Shown: positions 9,211 through 17,835 of the stretch, in pieces
Position numbering within the stretch: the first letter of the stretch is position 1
How the letters are laid out: every line of letters starts with the position of its first letter
Assembly: GCA_001873295.1 (NCBI GenBank)
Contig: MNYW01000182.1
Coordinates: forward strand, 1-42,869
Reading direction: 5' to 3'
DNA length: 42,869 bases
DNA from: Nitrospirae bacterium CG2_30_70_394
GTDB lineage: Bacteria > CG2-30-53-67 > CG2-30-70-394
The notes under the pieces: generated by a model
The model's database searches: none
Told to the model about the DNA's origin: nothing
What the model saw: only the letters and a program-made list of their open reading frames with translations
Translations under genes and position numbers: made by a program

Positions 9211-10274
9211 GCGCGGCGCGCTGGTGGCAGCGGCTCACCGACGGCCGGGTGCGGTGTGAGCTCTGCCCGCGCGACTGTGCCCTCAAGGAGGGGCAACGCG
9301 GCCACTGCTTCGTCCGCCAACACCTCGGCGGCGAGCTGCTCCTCACCACCTACGGCCGCTCCTCCGGTTTCTGCGTCGACCCGGTCGAGAAGAAGCCCCT
9401 GAACCACTTCCACCCCGGCTCTGCCACCCTGTCGTTTGGCACCGCCGGCTGCAACCTCGCCTGCCGCTTCTGCCAAAACTGGGACATCTCCAAGTCGCGC
9501 GACGACGACACCCTGAACACCACCGCGACCCCGGAGCAAATCGCCGCCCGCGCCGTGGAGTTGGGCTGCAAGTCGGTCGCCTTCACCTACAACGACCCGG
9601 TGATCTTCGCCGAGTACGCGATCGACACGGCGATCGCCTGCCACACCCGTGGCGTCGAGACGGTGGCGGTGACCGCCGGCTACATCCACCCAGAGCCGCG
9701 CGCCGACCTCTTCGCCCACATGGACGCGGCGAACGTCGACCTCAAGGGATTCACCGACCGCTTCTACCAAGAGCTCTGCCGCGGCCACCTGCAACCGGTC
9801 CTCGACACCCTCCGCTACCTGGTCCACGAGACCGCGTGCTGGGTGGAGATCACCACCCTCCTGATCCCCGGCTGGAACGACGCAGACGACGAGATCCGCG
9901 CCGAGGCCGAGTGGATCCGCGACCAGCTCTCCCCCACGGTGCCGCTCCACTTCACCGCCTTCCACCCGGCGTGGCGGATGGTCGACACCCCTGCCACCCC
10001 GCCCGCCACCGTCCGCCGGGCGCGCGAGATCGCCCGTGGCGCGGGGCTCGCCTTCGTCTACACCGGCAACATCCTCGACCCCGAGGGCGGGACCACCTAT
10101 TGCCCGGGCTGCGGCCGGCCGGTGATCGAACGCGATGGCTACCGCCTGCGCACCTACCAGCTCACCGATGGCAAGTGCGCCGCCTGCGCCACCCCCCTCC
10201 CCGGCCGCTTCGACCCCACCCCCGGCCACTGGGGAGCCAGGCGCCTGGCGGTCGCCATCGACCGGCCGGCGTGA
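9207..10274 (+). CDS. amrS: AmmeMemoRadiSam system radical SAM enzyme
   Basis: GTG start overlapping the upstream stop (GTGA); CNLACRFCQNWDISKSR cluster motif; N-terminal CELCPRDCALKEGQRGHC and C-terminal YCPGCGRPVIERDGY...KCAAC. The ORF track extends it out of frame upstream. Confidence 0.9.
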   Translation: MSAARWWQRLTDGRVRCELCPRDCALKEGQRGHCFVRQHLGGELLLTTYGRSSGFCVDPVEKKPLNHFHPGSATLSFGTAGCNLACRFCQNWDISKSRDDDTLNTTATPEQIAARAVELGCKSVAFTYNDPVIFAEYAIDTAIACHTRGVETVAVTAGYIHPEPRADLFAHMDAANVDLKGFTDRFYQELCRGHLQPVLDTLRYLVHETACWVEITTLLIPGWNDADDEIRAEAEWIRDQLSPTVPLHFTAFHPAWRMVDTPATPPATVRRAREIARGAGLAFVYTGNILDPEGGTTYCPGCGRPVIERDGYRLRTYQLTDGKCAACATPLPGRFDPTPGHWGARRLAVAIDRPA

Positions 10275-10388
10275 GGCGGTTGCACCCCGCGCACCGCCGC
10301 GCGGGCGCGGTGAGGCGCCACGGGCGCGGCGCCCTGCCTCTGCCAGGAGTCTGTCAATCCATGCGGCTGCAAGAGATCAACGGAACTG

Positions 10389-10874
10389 TTAGAACAGCTC
10401 CGCCAGCCGGTCGAACGACTTGCGCAGGCGGAGGGAGACCCGCCCAAGGATCCCCTGCAGGAAGTGGCCGCCGACCCGCGGATGCTCGTCGAGGAGGCGG
10501 TCAAGCTCGGTGCGCGTCAGGGTGATCAAGGTGGTGGGCTCCACCGCCACCGCGGTCACCGCGCGCGGCTCACCGTCGACGATGCACAGCTCGCCGGCGA
10601 TGGAGCCGGGGCCGTAGATGCCAACGATCACCTGCCGGCCGGGGAACTCGGTCTGCTTTTTCACCTCGATGCGGCCGGCGGTGATGAAGGCGAGGTAGTC
10701 ACACGGGTCGCCCTCCTGCCACAGGACCTCCCCCTCGGTCGCCACCCGGCGCGCGAAGTAGCAGCCGATCTGATCCACCTCCGCCGCATCCAGGTAGTGC
10801 AAGAGTCCCAACTCCTGCTTCATCCGCCGGCAGTCGGCGAGGGTCTCCAATGAACAACCGCCGGCGTCGCTCAC
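10389..10874 (-). CDS. Cyclic-nucleotide-binding (CRP/cNMP effector) domain protein without an apparent DNA-binding domain
   Basis: EGEVLWQEGDPCDYLAFITAGRIEVKK...GSIAGELCIVDGEPRAVTAVAVEPTTLITLTRTELDRLL; ends in ...LRLRKSFDRLAELF. GTG start overlaps mlaC stop. Confidence 0.85.
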   Translation of the reverse strand: MSDAGGCSLETLADCRRMKQELGLLHYLDAAEVDQIGCYFARRVATEGEVLWQEGDPCDYLAFITAGRIEVKKQTEFPGRQVIVGIYGPGSIAGELCIVDGEPRAVTAVAVEPTTLITLTRTELDRLLDEHPRVGGHFLQGILGRVSLRLRKSFDRLAELF

Positions 10875-11503
10875 CTCGCCACCCCCGTCGCAGGCCGAGC
10901 CGGCGCCGCCTGCAGGGCGCGAATCTTCTCGTCCATCTGCACCAACAGGCCGTCGACCCCCGCCTTGTGGGCGATCTCCCCAAAGGTGGTGCGGTAGTTC
11001 CGCACCAGGCTCACCTGCTCGATCACCACGTCGTAGACCCGCCACTCACCCGCCACCTGGTGGAGCTTGTAGTGGATCGGGATGTCGGCGGTGGCGGTGT
11101 GGATGCGGGTCGTCACCAGGGCGCGGTCGCGTTCGATTTGCTCCTGATCGTAGAGGACCACCTCGTCGTGGTACGCGTCGATCCGCCCCAGATAGGTCAC
11201 CTCCAAGAGCTTGGTGAACCGTTCGACGAAGGCGTCGCGCTGCGCCTGCGTCGCCTCCCGCCAGGTGGTGGCGAGGGTGCTCTGGGCCATCGCCGGAAAA
11301 TCGAAGCGGTCGCGCACCGCCGCCACCACCCGCGCCGTGCGGGTGGATGGATCGAGGGTCGGATCCTTGAGGGTGGTGAGCACCTGGTCGACGGTGGCGC
11401 GCATCGCCGCCAGGGGCGAGACCGCCGCCGCCCCGAGCAAGAGGGCTGCCACCCCCACGCCCACGGTGCGGTGGAAGTGCGTCATGAGGTTGAACAAGAT
11501 CAT
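10871..11503 (-). CDS. mlaC: MlaC/Ttg2D-family periplasmic phospholipid-binding protein
   Basis: VVAAVRDRFDFPAMAQSTLATTWREATQAQRDAFVERFTKLLEVTYLGRIDAY and GEWRVYDVVIEQVSLVRNYRTTFGEI motifs. Confidence 0.93.
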   Translation of the reverse strand: MILFNLMTHFHRTVGVGVAALLLGAAAVSPLAAMRATVDQVLTTLKDPTLDPSTRTARVVAAVRDRFDFPAMAQSTLATTWREATQAQRDAFVERFTKLLEVTYLGRIDAYHDEVVLYDQEQIERDRALVTTRIHTATADIPIHYKLHQVAGEWRVYDVVIEQVSLVRNYRTTFGEIAHKAGVDGLLVQMDEKIRALQAAPARPATGVAR

Positions 11504-12249
11504 CGCCGGATCCCTCCTTTGCGGTGCTGGTCGTAGGCGTCGCGGACCGTGAGGTAGGGGTCGAGGGAGCCCTGCTGGATCGCCTCGTAGGTGTCGCGAT
11601 CGAGGGAGGTCTCGTTCACCACGTCGCCGCCCTTCGCGCCGTAGTAGACGGCGCCGTGGGTGAGGTAGGTGAAGGGGTCGAGGAAGAAGTCGGCGACCCG
11701 GCCCAGCGCATCGCGCCCGTTCGACGGCCCGAGGAGCGGCAGGACCAGGTACGGACCGGCTCCGACGCCGTACCAGCCGAGGGTTTGGCCGAAGTCCTCC
11801 GCCGGCGGGCGGGCGAGCACCGGGTCAAAACGGGCAACGTCCCACAGACCGATACAGCCGGCGGTGGAATTGATGAGAAAACGCATGATCTCGTTCCCCG
11901 CCTGCCCGATCTTCCCCTGCAGGGCGTTGTTCACCACCCGCGCGGGCGCGGTGAGGTTGGAAAAGAAGTTCGCCACCGATCGGCGCATCCCCTCGGGCAG
12001 GGTGCGCCAGCCACGCGCCACCGGCTTGAGGAGCCAGAAATAGAGGCGGTCGTTGAAGGTGAACAGCACCCGGTTCACTCCCTCGAACGGATCCGCCACC
12101 GCCCTCGCCTCCTCCTCCGCGAAGAGGTCGAGATCGGGGGCGGCCGCCGGCGCGACGCCGCCGGTGGGGCCCACCGAGCCTGCCGAGGCGGCGACCGATC
12201 GGGCGATCCAGGCGAGCAGGACCAGGAGGCGCAAACCGGTCACGGTCAC
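11500..12249 (-). CDS. mlaA: MlaA (VacJ) family outer-membrane lipid transport protein
   Basis: DPFEGVNRVLFTFNDRLYFWLLKPVARGW, NFFSNLTAPARVVNNALQGK, EDFGQTLGWYGVGAGPYLVLPLLGPSNGRDALG. Confidence 0.95.
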   Translation of the reverse strand: MTVTGLRLLVLLAWIARSVAASAGSVGPTGGVAPAAAPDLDLFAEEEARAVADPFEGVNRVLFTFNDRLYFWLLKPVARGWRTLPEGMRRSVANFFSNLTAPARVVNNALQGKIGQAGNEIMRFLINSTAGCIGLWDVARFDPVLARPPAEDFGQTLGWYGVGAGPYLVLPLLGPSNGRDALGRVADFFLDPFTYLTHGAVYYGAKGGDVVNETSLDRDTYEAIQQGSLDPYLTVRDAYDQHRKGGIRR

Positions 12250-12695
12250 TCCTTCTTCTCGAAGATGTACTTGGAGACAAGCTGCTCCAGGTTGATCGCC
12301 GACTCGGTCTCCTCGATCACCCCACCGGCAACGAGTCGCTCTTCCGCGCCACCCGGGGCGATGTCCACGTACCGGTCGCCGATGATCCCGGCGGTGCGGA
12401 TCGAGGCAATCGAGTCCGCGGGGAGCTGCACCACCTGGTCGATCGCCAGACGCACCGTGGCGTCGTAGTGCTGCGCATCCAGGCCGACCGCCGCCACCTT
12501 GCCGATCGCCACCCCGGCAGCCTCCACCGGCGCCCCAACCTTCAGCCCCGAGATGGAGGTGAAGCGGGCGGTGAGGGTGTAGGTCGGCGGGTCGAGCCAG
12601 GGAAGATCTCCCAGGCGCACCGCCAGGTAGGCGAAGGCGAGGAAGCCCGCCACCATGAACAGCCCTACCGCCGCTTCGACCGTGAACCGCTTCAT
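12246..12695 (-). CDS. mlaD: MlaD (MCE domain) protein
   Basis: Single TM plus MCE: YTLTARFTSISGLKVGAPVEAAGVAIGKVAAVGLD...IRTAGIIGDRYVDIAPGG. Confidence 0.95.
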   Translation of the reverse strand: MKRFTVEAAVGLFMVAGFLAFAYLAVRLGDLPWLDPPTYTLTARFTSISGLKVGAPVEAAGVAIGKVAAVGLDAQHYDATVRLAIDQVVQLPADSIASIRTAGIIGDRYVDIAPGGAEERLVAGGVIEETESAINLEQLVSKYIFEKKE

Positions 12696-13519
12696 GGTGT
12701 CATCCCCTCTTCGAGGTCGCTGATGTAGAGGTGGCCCATGGTGGTCTCGACAAAGCGGCGCACCACTGGGTCCGTGGAGCGCTGAAACGCCTCCGCGCTA
12801 CCGCCGCCGTGGAGGACGCCTCCGGCGAGGAGGACCACCCGATCGGCGAGCTTGAAGATCTTCGGCACGTCGTGGCTGACGATCACCGCCGCGTAGCCGA
12901 GTGCCTTCTGGCTCCGGTAGAAGAGGCGATAAATCTCGTTGGTCCGCGCCGCATCCAGGCCGGTGGTGGGTTCATCGAAGAAGACCACGTCCGGGTCCAA
13001 CACCAAGGCGCGCGCCAACCCCACCCTTTTTTGCATGCCGCCGGAGAGCTGCGCCGGGAACTTGTGCTCCACGTCGTGAAGGTCCATGCGCTCCAGCCGG
13101 TCCAGCACCCGGCGGCGCACCTCGGCGTCGCCGGCGGTGGTGCGCTCGCGCAGGGGCAGGGCGACGTTGTCGAAGACGGTCAGCGAGTCGAACAAGGCAA
13201 CACTTTGGAAGAGGACGCCGAAGTGGCTACGCACCTCGCGCAGGCGGCGCCCTCGCAGGTGGGCGAGGTCCTGGCCGAAGAGTCGCACCGCGCCACGATC
13301 GGGGCGCAAGAGGCCGAGCATGTGTTTGAGGATGACGCTCTTGCCCTCGCCACTCGGCCCGACGATCACCGTGGTCATACCCGCCTCCACCACCAAGTCG
13401 ACGCCGCGCAGGACGTGCTGCTTGCCGAAGGACTTTTCCACCCCGGCGAGCTCGATCACCGGCGGGCCCAGCGCGGCGGGCGGGTGAGTGGCCACCACGA
13501 GAGTCGCGGTCGTCATCAC
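12692..13519 (-). CDS. mlaF: MlaF ABC transporter ATPase
   Basis: Walker A GPSGEGKSVILKHMLGLL, signature LSGGMQKRVGLARAL, Walker B VVFFDEPTTGLD. Confidence 0.95.
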   Translation of the reverse strand: MMTTATLVVATHPPAALGPPVIELAGVEKSFGKQHVLRGVDLVVEAGMTTVIVGPSGEGKSVILKHMLGLLRPDRGAVRLFGQDLAHLRGRRLREVRSHFGVLFQSVALFDSLTVFDNVALPLRERTTAGDAEVRRRVLDRLERMDLHDVEHKFPAQLSGGMQKRVGLARALVLDPDVVFFDEPTTGLDAARTNEIYRLFYRSQKALGYAAVIVSHDVPKIFKLADRVVLLAGGVLHGGGSAEAFQRSTDPVVRRFVETTMGHLYISDLEEGMTP

Positions 13520-14385
13520 AAGAGCACCGCGCTGATCAGGTAGTCACCGACAAGGATGGCAACCGAGGCGAGGACCACCGCGCTGGTGGTGGCACGACTC
13601 ACCCCGGCGGCACCGAAGCCGCGGTCACCCGCCAGGTGCAGGTAGTACCCCTTGGCGGCGCAGATCCACACCACCAGGACCGCGAAGACCACCGACTTCA
13701 CCAGCCCCATCTGCACGTCCACCCACGCCACCGAGCTCGCCATCCCCTGGAAGTACGCCCCCTCGTTCACCCCCAACAGCCCCACCCCCACCAGGTAGCC
13801 GCCGCCGATTCCCACCACGTCGTAGAGGCAGGTGAGGAGCGGGATGGCGATGAGACCCCCGAGGAGCTTCGGGGCGAGAAGGTAGCGGAAGGGGTCGATC
13901 GCCATGCACTCCAAGGCATCGATTTGCTCGGCGTTGCGCATGATCGCGAGCTCGGCGCAGATCGCCGAGCCGGCGCGGCCGATCACCATCAGGGCGGTGA
14001 GGGTCGGGCCGAGCTCGCGGAGGAGCGACAGGGCAACCGCCGAACCGAGTAGCCCCTCGGAGCCGAACTTCCTGAGGGTGTACGCCCCCTGCAGGGCGAG
14101 GACCATGCCGGTAAACAGACCGGTGAAGAGGATGACGAAGAGGGAGCGCACGCCAATGAAGTGGATCTGCTCCACCACCCGGTGTGGCCGGTAGGGTGGC
14201 GTCAAGGTGGCCGCGCCGGTCTGCACGAGGAAGGTCCCAAAGCGACCGAGTCGCGCCAGCCGGTCGAGGGCCGCGCCCCCGGCGGCCACAAGGAGGCGGA
14301 GCGGCCGGGGGCCCAGGGCCGGTAGGCCGAGGCCTGCGGGAATCCGATCGGAAAAGTCATGGGCCACGAGGAACCTCTCCCCCAC
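13516..14385 (-). CDS. mlaE: MlaE ABC transporter permease
   Basis: FTGMVLALQGAYTLRKFG...LLRELGPTLTALMVIGRAGSAICAELAIMRNAEQIDALECMAIDPFRYLLAPKLLGG. Confidence 0.95.
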   Translation of the reverse strand: MGERFLVAHDFSDRIPAGLGLPALGPRPLRLLVAAGGAALDRLARLGRFGTFLVQTGAATLTPPYRPHRVVEQIHFIGVRSLFVILFTGLFTGMVLALQGAYTLRKFGSEGLLGSAVALSLLRELGPTLTALMVIGRAGSAICAELAIMRNAEQIDALECMAIDPFRYLLAPKLLGGLIAIPLLTCLYDVVGIGGGYLVGVGLLGVNEGAYFQGMASSVAWVDVQMGLVKSVVFAVLVVWICAAKGYYLHLAGDRGFGAAGVSRATTSAVVLASVAILVGDYLISAVLL

Positions 14386-14596
14386 CCACGGGGGCTATCG
14401 ACGGATGAGCAAACCCGATGCCACCGGCGGCGCGCCCCCACTCCCTTGGGAAACCGGCCGTTGCTCCGCACCCCGACCCTAGCCTCCACCCCTTCCGTCG
14501 ACCGAAACGCGGCACACCTCCGGGCCAGCGCGGCGTTGCCCTGGCCCGCGGCCGCGCCAGCGGCTACGGTCGTAACCCCTTCCCACCGGAGACCCC

Positions 14597-15988
14597 ATGG
14601 ACCTCTCCTTCCACGGCGCCGCGCGCAACGTCACCGGCTCCTGCTACCTCATCGAGGCGGCGGGCAAGCGCATCCTCATCGACTGCGGCCTCTATCAGGG
14701 CGGCCGCGAGCTGCATGAAGAGAACGCCGAGCCGTTCGGCTTCGATCCGGCGACGATCGACACCCTCCTCCTCACCCACGCCCACCTCGACCACTGCGGC
14801 CGCATCCCGCTGCTGGTCAAGGGCGGCTTCACCGGCGAGATCGTCTGCACCGCCGCCACCCGCGAGCTCGCCCGTCTGGTGCTGCTGGACGCCGCCCACA
14901 TCCAGGAGGAAGAGGCGCGCTACCGCGCCCGCAAAGAGGCCAGACGCGGCGACCACGGCGGTGCGGAGCGGCCGCTGTACACCCTGCTCGACGCCCTCGC
15001 CTGCCTCGACGCCTTCCGCCGCGTGGCGGCCTACGGCCAGGAGGTGGCCCTCGCCCCGGGGATCCGCGCCACCTTCCTCGATGCCGGCCACATCCTCGGC
15101 TCCGCCTCGATCGTCCTCGACCTCGACGAGGGGGGGAGCCGCCACCGGCTCTGCTTCTCCGGCGACCTCGGCAACGGAGGCCGGCCGCTGTTGCGCGACC
15201 CAACGCCGCCCGCCGCGGCGGAGACCGTGGTGATGGAGACCACCTACGGCGACCGGTGTCACAAGCCGCTGGAGCCCTCCGTCGAGGAGCTGTGGCAGGC
15301 GATCACCGACACCTTCGAGCGCGGCGGCAACGTCATCATCCCCACCTTCGCCCTCGAACGCGCCCAGGAGCTCCTCTACTACCTGCGCCAGGGGATGGAG
15401 CAACGGCGCCTCCCGCACACCTTGCAGCTCTACCTCAACTCGCCCATGGCGATCTCCGCCACCGAGATCTTCAAGCGCCACCCGGACGGCTACAACGAGG
15501 CGACCCGCGCCCTGTTCCAAAACCACAGCGACCCCTTCGACCTACCCGGCCTCCACTTCACCCGCGACATGAACGAGTCGATCGCCCTGAACCAGATCCG
15601 CGGCGGTGCAGTGATCCTCGCCGGCGCCGGCATGTGCAGCGGCGGCCGCATCCGCCACCACCTGAAGCACAACCTGTGGCGGCGCGAGTCCACCATCTTG
15701 TTCGTCGGCTACGCCGCGCGCGGCACCCTGGCGCGGCAGATCATCGACGGCGCCAAAACGGTGCGGATCTTCGGCGAAGAGATCCCGGTACGCGCCACCA
15801 TCCAGACCATCAACGGCTTCTCCGCCCACGCCGACCGCGACGAGCTCCGCGCCTGGCACCAGCAAATCCAAGGGGTCGCCCGCACCTTCCTCGTCCACGG
15901 CGACGAAGAGGCGATGGCCCGCTTCGCCCACCTGCTCCCCGCCAACACGGTGGAGATGCCGCGGCTCCATCAGCGCTACACCCTGTGA
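14597..15988 (+). CDS. Metallo-beta-lactamase fold beta-CASP RNA-processing exonuclease-like protein
   Basis: LLLTHAHLDHCGRIPLLVKGGF, CFSGDLGNGGRPLLRDP, LAGAGMCSGGRIRHHLKHNLWR, FSAHADRDEL motifs. Confidence 0.93.
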   Translation: MDLSFHGAARNVTGSCYLIEAAGKRILIDCGLYQGGRELHEENAEPFGFDPATIDTLLLTHAHLDHCGRIPLLVKGGFTGEIVCTAATRELARLVLLDAAHIQEEEARYRARKEARRGDHGGAERPLYTLLDALACLDAFRRVAAYGQEVALAPGIRATFLDAGHILGSASIVLDLDEGGSRHRLCFSGDLGNGGRPLLRDPTPPAAAETVVMETTYGDRCHKPLEPSVEELWQAITDTFERGGNVIIPTFALERAQELLYYLRQGMEQRRLPHTLQLYLNSPMAISATEIFKRHPDGYNEATRALFQNHSDPFDLPGLHFTRDMNESIALNQIRGGAVILAGAGMCSGGRIRHHLKHNLWRRESTILFVGYAARGTLARQIIDGAKTVRIFGEEIPVRATIQTINGFSAHADRDELRAWHQQIQGVARTFLVHGDEEAMARFAHLLPANTVEMPRLHQRYTL

Positions 15989-16074
15989 TCTTGCCGGCGC
16001 GAGACCGAGGCAACCCGCCGCGCCGCCCTCGGCCACCGCGCGCTCGCGGGGTCGCCCCCCCCCCAGCAACCGGC

Positions 16075-16917
16075 TCAGAAAAACTCGACCACCACCCGCT
16101 TCGGAATGATCCCCGCCTCGGCGGCGCGGTCGAGAAAGAGCTGCACCGAGCGCCGGCCGGCGTCGCCGTAGTCGAGGGTGCGGTCGTTGACGTACAGGGC
16201 CACGAAGCGATCCGCGAGCGCCGGGTCCAGGCCGCGGCCATAGCGCATGGCGTGGACCAGGGCCTCGTCGCGGTGGCCGAGGGAGTAGCGGATGGAGGCC
16301 TCGAGGATCCGCGCCACCCGGGCCATCGCCGGCTCACCAAGGTCGCGGCGGATGGCGTTGCCCCCCAGCGGCAGGGGCAAGCCGCCGGTCTCTTCCGCCC
16401 ACCACTCGCCCAGATCGACCACCTTGTGGAGGCCCGCCTGGGGGTAGGTGAGCTGGCCCTCGTGGATCAGGACCCCCGCCTCGTACTGGCCCCCGGCGAC
16501 CAGGGCGGGGATCGCGTCAAACGGCGCCGTCGCGGTCATCACCCCCGGCGTGTGCAGGCGCAGGGCGAGGGCGGCCGAGGTGAGCTCGCCGGGGATCGCC
16601 ACAGTCACCCCGGCAAGCCGTGCCGGGGCCAGCGGGGCGCGGGAGACGACCACCGGGCCGTACCCCTCGCCCATGCTTGATCCTGCGTTGAGCAGGGCGT
16701 AGCGGTCCGCCACGTGGGCAAAGGCGTGGATGGAGAGGGCGGTGATCTCCAACTCCGCCTTCAGCGCCCGCCGGTTGAGGGACTCGATCTCCTCGATCAC
16801 GTGGGCGAAGCGATAGCCGCCCGTGTCGATCAACCCCTCGCCGAGGAGGGGGAACCACATGAAGGCGTCGTCCGGGTCGGGCGAGTGGCCGAGGCGGAGG
16901 ATCGAGGCCATTGCCAT
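16075..16917 (-). CDS. MqnD/MqnA-like (futalosine-pathway-type, periplasmic-binding-fold) protein
   Basis: LRLGHSPDPDDAFMWFPL...VIEEIESLNRRALKAELEITALSIHAFAHVADRYALLNAGSSMGEGYGPVVVS matches the MqnD pattern. Start at SMAMASILRLGHS (16917 or 16911). Confidence 0.75.
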   Translation of the reverse strand: MAMASILRLGHSPDPDDAFMWFPLLGEGLIDTGGYRFAHVIEEIESLNRRALKAELEITALSIHAFAHVADRYALLNAGSSMGEGYGPVVVSRAPLAPARLAGVTVAIPGELTSAALALRLHTPGVMTATAPFDAIPALVAGGQYEAGVLIHEGQLTYPQAGLHKVVDLGEWWAEETGGLPLPLGGNAIRRDLGEPAMARVARILEASIRYSLGHRDEALVHAMRYGRGLDPALADRFVALYVNDRTLDYGDAGRRSVQLFLDRAAEAGIIPKRVVVEFF

Positions 16918-17019
16918 GGAGAAGGCCGCGGATTTGGGGGAGAATCGGCCCGGCCCAGGAGGGCCACGGCCGCCCCCGCGGGCGGCGAAGGCTGACACCC
17001 AGCCGCCAGGAGGGCAACC

Positions 17020-17757
17020 ATGGCCAACCCCGCGCCAGACACGGCCGCGTCAACTACCCCGGAGCGCGTCGCCCAGCCGATCTCCGCCTGGCCTGCGGAG
17101 CAGCGGCCGCGCGAGCGGCTGATTGCGCGCGGCCCCGCGGCGCTCACCGACGCCGAGCTCCTCGCCATCTTCCTGCGCGTGGGGGTGCGTGGCCTCACCG
17201 CGGTGGATTTGGCGCACCTGCTGCTGGCGCGCTTCGGCGACCTCCACGGCCTGTACCGCGCCCCGTTCGCCGAGCTCCTGCGCGTGCGCGGCCTCGGCCC
17301 GGCGAAGGCGGCGCAGCTCGCCGCGGTCCTCGAGCTCGGCCGCCGCTACCAGCGCGAGGTGCACGAGACGCGGCCGGTGGTTGGCGACGCCGCGGCGGCG
17401 TACGGCCTCCTCGCCCCCCACTACGCCGGCCGGCGCACCGAGGCGGTCACCCTGCTCTTGCTCGACAGCGGCAACGCCCTCCTCGCCCTGATCGACGTGG
17501 CGGAGGGGACCGTGGACGGCTCGGCGGTCTACCCGCGCGAGGTGGTGCGCCGGGTGATGGCCCACGACGCGACCGGCGTGATCCTCGCCCACAACCACCC
17601 CTCCGGCCGCACCCAGCCGTCCGCGGCGGACGTGAGCCTCACGCAGCGCATCGCCGCCGCCCTGCGCGCCATCGACGTGCGCCTGCTCGACCACCTGGTG
17701 TGCGGCGAGGCGGGGTTTTACAGCTTCGCCGACCACGGCGAGGCGGCCCTGCGGTAG
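17020..17757 (+). CDS. radC: RadC-family JAB/MPN-domain DNA repair-associated protein
   Basis: PRERLIARGPAALTDAELLAIFLRVG and GVILAHNHPSGRTQPSAADVSLTQRIAAALRAIDVRLLDHLVCGE. Confidence 0.96.
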   Translation: MANPAPDTAASTTPERVAQPISAWPAEQRPRERLIARGPAALTDAELLAIFLRVGVRGLTAVDLAHLLLARFGDLHGLYRAPFAELLRVRGLGPAKAAQLAAVLELGRRYQREVHETRPVVGDAAAAYGLLAPHYAGRRTEAVTLLLLDSGNALLALIDVAEGTVDGSAVYPREVVRRVMAHDATGVILAHNHPSGRTQPSAADVSLTQRIAAALRAIDVRLLDHLVCGEAGFYSFADHGEAALR

Positions 17758-17835
17758 AGGGCAGAGGTGCGGGGCAGGGCGAACCACCACGTTGACGCTC
17801 TAGCCGCGTCGATTCACCTTTTTGCGGTGGCTGGA

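Noticed and set aside
16055-16064. C10 homopolymer between the beta-CASP gene and the MqnD-like gene
   Set aside because: Intergenic between convergent genes, no coding effect; likely just GC-rich sequence or a possible homopolymer length error.
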